Origin: DATAPE01 sp036265345
GTDB taxonomy: Bacteria > Actinomycetota > CADDZG01 > WHSQ01
DNA: 11,226 nt
Reading direction: 5' to 3'
NCBI GenBank assembly: GCA_036265345.1
Contig: DATAPE010000276.1
Span: 1-11,226 of the forward strand
The translations under genes were made by a program, and so were the position numbers. The notes under the pieces were generated by a model, which saw nothing but the letters and a program-made list of their open reading frames with translations, was not told the DNA's origin and did no database searches. Positions 1-4,823 of the stretch are shown in pieces (the first letter of the stretch is position 1; the number at the start of each line of letters is the position of its first letter).

Positions 1-42
1 GTGATCTGTTCGAACCCCCGTCACAAGCAAAGGCAGGGATAG
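1..42 (+). CDS. rpmJ: 50S ribosomal protein L36, C-terminal end (partial, 5' cut by window)
   Basis: The first 13 codons of the window read VICSNPRHKQRQG and then TAG, which is the highly conserved C-terminus of bacterial L36. L36 is a very small (about 37 residue) zinc-ribbon protein of the large ribosomal subunit. The visible Cys, followed five residues later by His, are the last two ligands of its Cys-Cys-Cys-His zinc site, so this is the zinc-binding (C+) form. The gene lies 4 bases upstream of rpsM, the usual infA-rpmJ-rpsM order, which suggests that infA lies just outside the window. Only the last third is visible, but the match is essentially unambiguous. Confidence 0.9.
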   Translation: MICSNPRHKQRQG

Positions 43-46
43 AAGC

Positions 47-430
47 GTGGCACGAATCGCTGGAGTGGACCTTCCGCGTGACAAGCGTCTCGATATCGCC
101 CTGACGTACATCTACGGGATCGGGCAGACCAAAGCGATGGGTACGTGCGTGGGATCGCGCGTCAGCCCCGCCACCAGGGTGCGCGACCTCACCGACGAAG
201 AGGTAGTTCGGATCCGAGACTGGATCGGGGGGCAATATCGCGTCGAGGGTGACCTCAGGCGTGAGGTCAACCAGAACATCAAGCGGAAGGTCGAGATCGG
301 CTCCTACCAGGGCCTCCGCCACCGACGCGGGCTTCCGGTCCACGGCCAGCGAACGCACACCAACGCCCGCACCCGAAAAGGACCGAAGAAGACGGTCGCG
401 GGCAAGAAGAAGGTCAAGGGGAAGAAGTAG
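47..430 (+). CDS. rpsM: 30S ribosomal protein S13
   Basis: Encodes a 127-residue S13, the small-subunit head protein that contacts the P-site tRNA and forms intersubunit bridges with the large subunit. The N-terminus MARIAGVDLPRDKR, the helix-hairpin region YIYGIG, and the C-terminal SYQGLRHRRGLPVHGQRT and HTNARTRKGPKKTVAGKKK segments are family hallmarks. Length is normal for a GC-rich Gram-positive (about 118-126 residues elsewhere). The start is GTG, with AGGGA at 35-39 seven bases upstream, just after the rpmJ stop. The stretch after GIG (about residues 26-41, QTKAMGTCVGSRVSPA) departs from the usual R-T-R/K-A-x-x-I-L pattern but keeps the expected length, so I read it as divergence rather than a frameshift. 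The stop overlaps the rpsK start by one base. Confidence 0.97.
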   Translation: MARIAGVDLPRDKRLDIALTYIYGIGQTKAMGTCVGSRVSPATRVRDLTDEEVVRIRDWIGGQYRVEGDLRREVNQNIKRKVEIGSYQGLRHRRGLPVHGQRTHTNARTRKGPKKTVAGKKKVKGKK

Positions 431-825
431 TGGCGGCTCCCAAGAAAGCCAAGAAGCCCAGACGGCGCGAGAAGAAGAACATCGTGCACGGCGTCGCCCA
501 TATCAAGTCGACGTTCAACAACACGATCATCGCGATCAGCGATCTCGAAGGCAACGTCCTGTCGTGGGCGTCGGCGGGAAACGTTGGGTTCAAGGGCTCC
601 CGCAAGTCCACGCCGTTCGCCGCGCAGCTTGCCGCCGAGGCCGCGTCTCGGCGCGCGCAGGAACACGGTGTCCGGCGCGTCGACGTCGAGGTGAAGGGCC
701 CCGGTTCGGGGCGAGAGACTGCGATCCGTTCGCTTCAGGCCTCCGGTCTTGAAGTCATCGCTATCAAAGATGTCACCCCCGTGCCTCACAACGGATGCAG
801 GCCGCGCAAGCGAAGGAGAGTGTGA
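430..825 (+). CDS. rpsK: 30S ribosomal protein S11
   Basis: Encodes a 131-residue S11, which sits on the platform of the 30S subunit and helps shape the mRNA exit/E-site region. It has a lysine/arginine-rich N-terminal tail (about residues 1-16), then the conserved core: NIVHGVAHIKSTFNNTII, the GNVLSWASAG turn, FKGSRKSTPFAAQLAAE, GVRRVDVEVKGPGSGRE, and the C-terminal DVTPVPHNGCRPRKRRRV, which is nearly invariant in bacteria. The GTG start overlaps the rpsM TAG by one base (TAGTG) and is preceded by AAGGGG at 416-421, eight bases away. Overlap and Shine-Dalgarno together indicate translational coupling within the alpha operon. Confidence 0.98.
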   Translation: MAAPKKAKKPRRREKKNIVHGVAHIKSTFNNTIIAISDLEGNVLSWASAGNVGFKGSRKSTPFAAQLAAEAASRRAQEHGVRRVDVEVKGPGSGRETAIRSLQASGLEVIAIKDVTPVPHNGCRPRKRRRV

Positions 826-829
826 AGGA

Positions 830-1453
830 TTGCGTTATTCGGGACCGGTTTGCAGGCTGTGTAGAAGGGAGCGGATGAAGCTCTTCCTCAAGGGGACTCG
901 CTGCGAGTCGCCGAAGTGCCCCATCGAGAAGGGAAGGCCCCCTCCCGGCGAGCACGGTCGCGGCCGCGTACGGGAGTCCGAGTTCCTTCTCCAGCTGCGG
1001 GAAAAGCAGAAGGCGAAGCGCTTCTACGGCATCGGCGAGAAGCAGTTCCGGGGCTACTACACCGAGGCAGCCCGGGCAAAAGGAGTTACCGGCGAGGAGT
1101 TGATGAGGATCTGCGAATCTCGTCTGGACAACGTGGTGTACCGGTCGGGTCTGGCGATGAATCGTCCCATGGCTCGCCAGTTCGTCTCGCATGGGCATTT
1201 CGTGGTCAACGGAAAGAAGGTGAACATCCCGTCGTACCGGGTGAAACCGGGCGATGTAGTGGGCGTCAAAGAGCGCTCCAAGACGATGGGACGGATCATC
1301 GAGAACACCGCGTACGCGGAAGGTCGTGAGATCCCGGAGTGGCTCCAGACGAACCTGAAGGAGCTCGCTATCGAGGTTAGAGCACTTCCCGAACGCCAGC
1401 AGATCGATGCCCCCGTCCAGGAACAACTGATAGTCGAGTTCTACTCGAAGTAA
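830..1453 (+). CDS. rpsD: 30S ribosomal protein S4 (zinc-binding form, TTG start)
   Basis: Encodes a 207-residue S4, the primary 16S rRNA-binding assembly protein at the 5' domain; in many bacteria it is also an autogenous translational repressor. The N-terminus reads MRYSGPVCRLCRRERMKLFLKG when TTG at 830 is used as start. Cys8, Cys11, Cys25 and Cys30 form the Cys4 zinc site of C+ S4 proteins. The S4 RNA-binding domain follows (about residues 96-160: ESRLDNVVYRSGLAMNR, then FVVNGKKVNIPSYRVKPGD). The end EQLIVEFYSK is typical. I chose TTG 830 because family N-termini start at this point, GGAGAG lies about 10 bases upstream, and it sits 4 bases after the rpsK stop. An upstream in-frame ATG at 749 would add 27 residues foreign to the family. 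Confidence 0.96.
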   Translation: MRYSGPVCRLCRRERMKLFLKGTRCESPKCPIEKGRPPPGEHGRGRVRESEFLLQLREKQKAKRFYGIGEKQFRGYYTEAARAKGVTGEELMRICESRLDNVVYRSGLAMNRPMARQFVSHGHFVVNGKKVNIPSYRVKPGDVVGVKERSKTMGRIIENTAYAEGREIPEWLQTNLKELAIEVRALPERQQIDAPVQEQLIVEFYSK

Positions 1454-1460
1454 AGCACCA

Positions 1461-1485
1461 CTTCGGCGCCGCCAGTTTGCCGAAG
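1461..1485 (+). other. Intercistronic hairpin between rpsD and rpoA
   Basis: The 60-base gap before rpoA contains a perfect 7-base inverted repeat, CTTCGGC at 1461-1467 and GCCGAAG at 1479-1485, with an 11-base loop. No run of T follows, so it does not look like an intrinsic terminator. It could be an RNA-processing or mRNA-stability element, or a local regulator. This is the only sizeable gap between neighbouring genes of the alpha operon here. Confidence 0.5.
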
Positions 1486-1513
1486 ACAAGCTTCACCCAT
1501 GAGAGGAGATGCA

Positions 1514-2452
1514 TTGGATCTGTTGATCGTTCAGCGCCCCCATATCACCGAGGAAGAGATATCGGAGTTCCGGCGCAAGTTCGTTATAGAGCCGCTGGAG
1601 CCCGGCTTTGGCTACACCCTCGGCAACTCGCTGCGGAGGACGCTGCTGTCGTCCATCCCGGGGGCCGCGATCACTCGCGTGAAGATCGATGGAGTGCTCC
1701 ACGAGTTCTCCACCATCGAAGGAGTCACCGAGGACGTCACCGACATCGTGCTCAACCTGAAAGAGCTGGTGATCCGTAGCGAAACCGAAGAGCCGACCAC
1801 CGTTTACCTGCGCTCGCAGGGACCCGGGACGGTGTCCGGGAAGGACATCCAGGTGCCCGCGGGCATCGAGGTGCTCAATCCCGATCACCACATCGCCACC
1901 TTGACCCAAAAGGCAACACTGGGTCTGGAGCTCCGCGTCGAGCAGGGCCGCGGCTATGTACCGGCGCCCTCCGGGACCAAGGAAGCGATAGGCACGATCC
2001 CCATCGACGCGATCTTCTCGCCCGTCCGGCGGGTGACTTACGAGGTCGAGCCGGCCCGCTTCGAGACGATGATGGACCGCGACCGGCTGATCCTCGACGT
2101 CGAGACCGACGGTTCGATCTCGCCCCGCGACGCGGTAGCGGCAGCCGGAGCGACTATGGTCAACCTGTTCGGACTGTTCGCCTCGATAGGCGAGGGTCCC
2201 GGGCTGGACCTCGGTCCCGAGCCGGGCGCCGACGAGGTCTCGGGCGTTCTGGCGCAACCTATCGAAGACCTCGACCTGACGGTGCGTTCGTATAACTGTC
2301 TGAAGCGCGAAGGCGTCACGACGGTAGGCGAGCTCGTCCAGAAGACCGAGGGAGACCTGCTCGAGATCCGTAACTTCGGCCAGAAGTCGATCGACGAAGT
2401 CAAGGGCAAGCTGGCCGAGCTCGATCTCACCCTCAACCAGCAGGACTTCTAG
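1514..2452 (+). CDS. rpoA: DNA-directed RNA polymerase subunit alpha
   Basis: Encodes alpha, the assembly platform of RNA polymerase; two copies nucleate beta and beta', and the C-terminal domain binds UP elements and activators. With TTG 1514 the protein has 312 residues. The N-terminal dimerisation/assembly domain includes FVIEPLEPGFGYTLGNSLRR (about 23-42) and LLSSIPGAAITRVKIDGVLHEF. The linker is near 225-245. The alpha-CTD is at about 246-305, with R258, N261, C262 (VRSYNC) and G289, K291, S292 (NFGQKS) at the positions used for DNA contact in the E. coli protein. An ATG at 1499 is in frame, but it lacks a Shine-Dalgarno and would place AGAGGAGA (1502-1509) inside the coding region. That motif is well placed for TTG 1514, and the resulting N-terminus fits relatives better. 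Confidence 0.97.
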   Translation: MDLLIVQRPHITEEEISEFRRKFVIEPLEPGFGYTLGNSLRRTLLSSIPGAAITRVKIDGVLHEFSTIEGVTEDVTDIVLNLKELVIRSETEEPTTVYLRSQGPGTVSGKDIQVPAGIEVLNPDHHIATLTQKATLGLELRVEQGRGYVPAPSGTKEAIGTIPIDAIFSPVRRVTYEVEPARFETMMDRDRLILDVETDGSISPRDAVAAAGATMVNLFGLFASIGEGPGLDLGPEPGADEVSGVLAQPIEDLDLTVRSYNCLKREGVTTVGELVQKTEGDLLEIRNFGQKSIDEVKGKLAELDLTLNQQDF

Positions 2453-2467
2453 AGCTCAGGTGATCTG

Positions 2468-3067
2468 ATGCCCCAACCGAAAAAGGGCCCCCGGCTCGGC
2501 TCGAATCCCTCGCACCAGGCTCTGATGCTGTCGAACCTGGCCGCGTCACTGTTCGTACACGAGCGCATCAAGACCACCGAGGCGAAGGCGAAGATGCTTC
2601 GTCCCTACGCCGAGAGTCTGATCACGAAAGCGAAGAAGGGGTCGGTGCACGACCGTCGCCAGGTGCTGTCCCGGATCGAAGACAGAACCGTCGCGCACAA
2701 GCTGTTCGCGGACATCGGTCCGCGGTTCGCGGGGCGCAACGGGGGCTACACGCGTATCTTGAAGCTCGGCCCTCGGAACGGTGACGGCGCACCCATGGTT
2801 TTGATCGAACTGGTGGACGAGGCGCTTCCAAGCACCGGCACGACGTCCCCCGAGGAGCCGGGCCGCCGCCGTCGCCGTCTCGGCAGGCGTCAACCAGGCC
2901 GCCGGAGTGCTTCCACCACGACCGACGCCGCGGTGGCAGAAGAGGAAGATGCAACCGAGGCCGCGGTGGCAGAAGAGGAAGCACCTGCGGCGGCCGCTGA
3001 AGAAGAGGTTCCTACCGCGGACACGGAGGAAGCATCCGATACGCCGGAAGGCAGCCAGGAGAGCTGA
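2468..3067 (+). CDS. rplQ: 50S ribosomal protein L17 with long acidic C-terminal extension
   Basis: Encodes a 199-residue L17, a large-subunit protein near the polypeptide exit tunnel. Residues 1-118 are the L17 fold: PKKGPRLGSNPSHQALMLSN, then LFVHERIKTTEAKAKMLRPYAE, and the closing GAPMVLIELVD. Typical L17 ends here (about 116-120 residues); actinobacterial forms carry extra tails. Here about 80 further residues follow. First comes a basic patch (RRRRRLGRRQPGRR, about 133-146), then a Glu/Ala-rich tail with an 11-residue repeat (AAVAEEE at 154-160 and 165-171, and AAAAEEE at 174-180). The tail ends in SQES. ATG 2468 is preceded by AGGTGAT (2458-2464). The gene lies 15 bases after rpoA, and its TGA overlaps the probable truA start. 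Confidence 0.96.
   Translation: MPQPKKGPRLGSNPSHQALMLSNLAASLFVHERIKTTEAKAKMLRPYAESLITKAKKGSVHDRRQVLSRIEDRTVAHKLFADIGPRFAGRNGGYTRILKLGPRNGDGAPMVLIELVDEALPSTGTTSPEEPGRRRRRLGRRQPGRRSASTTTDAAVAEEEDATEAAVAEEEAPAAAAEEEVPTADTEEASDTPEGSQES
2927..2981 (+). repeat. Tandem 33-base in-frame repeat in the rplQ tail
   Basis: A 22-base sequence beginning GCCGCGGTGGCAG occurs identically at 2927-2948 and 2960-2981, exactly 33 bases (11 codons) apart. It encodes AAVAEEE twice. A degenerate third copy (AAAAEEE) follows nearby. The identity at third codon positions suggests a recent local duplication rather than selection on the protein alone. Confidence 0.75.
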
Positions 3068-3843
3068 ACCTCCGCCTCGATCTGGCGTACGACGGCGCCC
3101 CCTTTCATGGCTTTGCCCGGCAGCGCGACGTGCGCACGGTTCAAGGCGACCTGGAAACCGCTCTCGCCAAGCTCTTCGACCACGCGGCGGTAACCGTAGC
3201 GGCGGGACGCACCGATGCAGGGGTCCATGCGTTGGGGCAGGTGGTCAGCGTGGCCGATGCGCCGGACGGCCTCGATCTGGATAAGGCACGTGACGCGATC
3301 AACGTGATGTGTGGGCCCTCGATTGCAGTCCATTCATGCAGGAGGGCATCCGCCGGCTTCAGCGCGCGCTTCAGTGCACGCTCTCGCACCTATGTGTACG
3401 CCGTTTGTGAGGGTCCCGTTCTCGATCCCTTCCTGGCGTCCACCGCGCTGTACCACCGCGAGCATCTCGATATCGGTGCGATGAACGAAGCCGGTGGGCA
3501 CTTGCTCGGCCCCCACGACTTCAGCTCGTTCGGCCGAGTGCGCGAGCCCGGCGCAAGCGCTGAGAGGAACCTGTTCGAGCTTGCGTCCGAACGGAGCGGC
3601 ACCGTCGTGCGGGTCCGGGCCCGCGCAAACGCCTTCATCCAGCAGATGGTGCGGTCGATCGTCGGCACACTGATCCAGGTGGGCGAAGGTGGGCGCGATC
3701 CGGACGAGATACGCGGGATCCTCGATGCGCACGACCGCGCGGCTGCGGGGCCGGTGGCTCCGCCGCACGGACTTTGCCTCGTCGCAGTGGAATACGACGA
3801 GGGGTGGGGCGTGCCCGCGGGCCCAGCCCCCGGCTGGGTTTGA
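3064..3843 (+). CDS. truA: tRNA pseudouridine(38-40) synthase TruA, probable CTG start
   Basis: TruA converts uridines 38-40 in the tRNA anticodon stem-loop to pseudouridine. Read from CTG 3064 the protein has 259 residues. The conserved N-terminal strand and loop are LDLAYDGAPFHGFARQ (about 5-20) and TVQGDLE. The catalytic motif GRTDAGVHA has the nucleophilic Asp at residue 51. Later motifs are FSARFSARSRTYVYAV, DFSSFGR and FIQQMVRSIVGTLIQVGEG near the C-terminus. The first ATG/GTG/TTG in frame is GTG 3130, which would delete the whole conserved YDG-FHG segment. No other usual start lies between there and upstream of the rplQ stop. CTG 3064 overlaps that stop as CTGA, and AGGAGAG lies immediately before it. 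The function is secure; the exact start is inferred. Confidence 0.9.
   Translation: MNLRLDLAYDGAPFHGFARQRDVRTVQGDLETALAKLFDHAAVTVAAGRTDAGVHALGQVVSVADAPDGLDLDKARDAINVMCGPSIAVHSCRRASAGFSARFSARSRTYVYAVCEGPVLDPFLASTALYHREHLDIGAMNEAGGHLLGPHDFSSFGRVREPGASAERNLFELASERSGTVVRVRARANAFIQQMVRSIVGTLIQVGEGGRDPDEIRGILDAHDRAAAGPVAPPHGLCLVAVEYDEGWGVPAGPAPGWV
3820..3841 (+). terminator. Terminator-like hairpin at the 3' end of truA
   Basis: CCCAGCC (3822-3828) and GGCTGGG (3832-3838) form a perfect 7-bp stem with a CCC loop, extendable by two G-T pairs. Only three T residues follow (3839-3841). It overlaps the last codons and stop of truA and lies directly before the candidate rplM promoter. The T run is short, so termination may be partial or Rho-assisted; the hairpin itself is clear. 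Confidence 0.45.
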
Positions 3844-3868
3844 CCCCCCTGAAAGGGGCCGTTATCCT
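3840..3868 (+). promoter_or_regulatory. Candidate sigma-70/SigA-type promoter for rplM-rpsI
   Basis: TTGACC at 3840-3845 (5 of 6 to TTGACA) is separated by exactly 17 bases from TATCCT at 3863-3868 (4 of 6 to TATAAT, fitting TAnnnT). The truA TGA stop is contained in the -35 box. Predicted transcription would start near 3875, giving a leader of about 44 bases before rplM. The spacer contains a short inverted repeat, CCCCT (3846-3850) and AGGGG (3854-3858). The leader contains another, GATCG (3883-3887) and CGATC (3891-3895). Confidence 0.6.
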
Positions 3869-3918
3869 GCCCTTTCTCGGATGATCGGCCCGATCTTCGA
3901 GCCGGCTGGAAGGTAAGG

Positions 3919-4413
3919 ATGAAGACCCACTCCACGAGACCAGGTGAGATCACGCGCGACTGGTGGCTGGTCGACGCCGATGGCGTCGTCCTTGGGCGCC
4001 TCGCGTCCGAGGTCGCCAAGCGGCTGCGCGGCAAGCACAAGCCGAACTTCTCACCCCACCTCGATGTCGGCGACCACGTGGTTGTGGTGAACGCATCGAA
4101 GGTAGTACTCACCGGCAACAAGATCGCGCAGAAGACCTACTACCGGCATTCGGGATTCCCGGGTGGGCTGACCGAGGTGCCGTACTCCAAGCTGATGGTG
4201 ACCAGGCCCGAACTGGCTATCGAGAAGGCAGTGAAGGGGATGTTGCCGAGCAACCGGCTGGGGCGCGCGATGCTGAAGAAGCTAAAGGTGTACGCCGGAC
4301 CGGAGCATCAACACAGCGCCCAGAACCCAAAGCCGCTCGAGCTTGGAGACGTGGTGGCACCGCAAAACCTCGAACAAGCGCACACGATCGAAGAGGTGAC
4401 GCACCATGCCTGA
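3919..4413 (+). CDS. rplM: 50S ribosomal protein L13
   Basis: Encodes a 164-residue L13, an early-assembling large-subunit protein that binds 23S rRNA. Signature segments are DWWLVDADGVVLGRLASEVA (about 14-33), RGKHKPNFSPHLDVGDHVVVVNA, the LTGNK loop, YYRHSGFPGGL, and GMLPSNRLGRAMLKKLKVYAGPEH. The fold normally ends about 142-147 residues in. Here a further tail of roughly 20 residues (through QAHTIEEVTHHA) extends into the start of rpsI. ATG 3919 has GGAAGG at 3908-3913 upstream. The gene probably has its own promoter (3840-3868) and forms a two-gene unit with rpsI, with an 8-base overlap. Confidence 0.97.
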   Translation: MKTHSTRPGEITRDWWLVDADGVVLGRLASEVAKRLRGKHKPNFSPHLDVGDHVVVVNASKVVLTGNKIAQKTYYRHSGFPGGLTEVPYSKLMVTRPELAIEKAVKGMLPSNRLGRAMLKKLKVYAGPEHQHSAQNPKPLELGDVVAPQNLEQAHTIEEVTHHA

Positions 4414-4798
4414 GCTTCTCGCCCGCGCCACCGGAAGGCGCAAGGAAGCGGTCTGCCGCGCCCGGCTGTTGCAGGGAACGGGACGCTGGGAGATCAACGG
4501 CCGCCCGCTGGAGGATTACTTCCCCGGCGCCACGCACCGCATGGTCATCACGGAACCACTCCGCATCACGAACACCGAGGGCCGCTACGACATCATCGCC
4601 AAGATCGAAGGCGGCGGTGTAACCGGTCAGGCGGGGGCGCTGCGGCACGCGATAGCGAAGTCGCTGATCGAGCTGGATCCCGATCTCCGCCCGGTGCTAA
4701 AGAAAGCAGGTTTCCTCACTCGCGACGCCCGTGAGAAGGAGCGCCGCAAGTACGGCCTCAAGAAAGCCCGCAAGGCCCCCCAATACTCCAAGCGCTGA
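4406..4798 (+). CDS. rpsI: 30S ribosomal protein S9
   Basis: Encodes a 130-residue S9, whose C-terminal tail reaches into the decoding centre and contacts the P-site tRNA anticodon. Features are the ATGRRKEAVCRARL start, INGRPLEDYFP, the glycine-rich GGGVTGQAGALRHAIAKSL core, RPVLKKAGFLTRDAREKERRKYG, and the near-invariant basic terminus KARKAPQYSKR, with the final Lys-Arg intact. Length is typical. ATG 4406 lies inside rplM (8-base overlap), with GAGGTGA at 4393-4399 and a 6-base spacer, so translation is probably coupled to L13. The gene converges on acnA, with only 15 bases between their stop codons. Confidence 0.98.
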   Translation: MPELLARATGRRKEAVCRARLLQGTGRWEINGRPLEDYFPGATHRMVITEPLRITNTEGRYDIIAKIEGGGVTGQAGALRHAIAKSLIELDPDLRPVLKKAGFLTRDAREKERRKYGLKKARKAPQYSKR

Positions 4799-4808
4799 TT
4801 TCTTTCGA

Positions 4809-4823
4809 GCCGGCTATGCCGGC
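4809..4823. terminator. Small hairpin at the rpsI/acnA convergence (weak terminator candidate)
   Basis: GCCGGC (4809-4814) and GCCGGC (4818-4823) pair perfectly around a TAT loop, so the same hairpin forms on both strands. It overlaps the acnA stop and lies 11 bases past the rpsI stop. No T run follows on either strand, so it is at best a bidirectional, factor-assisted terminator. The six-base stem is short for a GC-rich genome. Confidence 0.3.

Noticed and set aside
749..829. Upstream ATG 749 as the rpsD start
   Set aside because: It lies inside rpsK and would add 27 residues without homology. TTG 830 matches the family N-terminus and has a Shine-Dalgarno nearby.
773..1489. Long antisense open frame (238 codons) opposite rpsD
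   Set aside because: It mirrors a strongly supported S4 gene, shows no recognisable domain, and such antisense frames are expected in GC-rich DNA. The same applies to open frames at 1493-2257, 3390-4121, 5508-6215 and 6333-7115.
3130..3843. GTG 3130 as the truA start
   Set aside because: It would remove the conserved N-terminal LDLAYDG...FHGF segment, which is clearly present in frame upstream.
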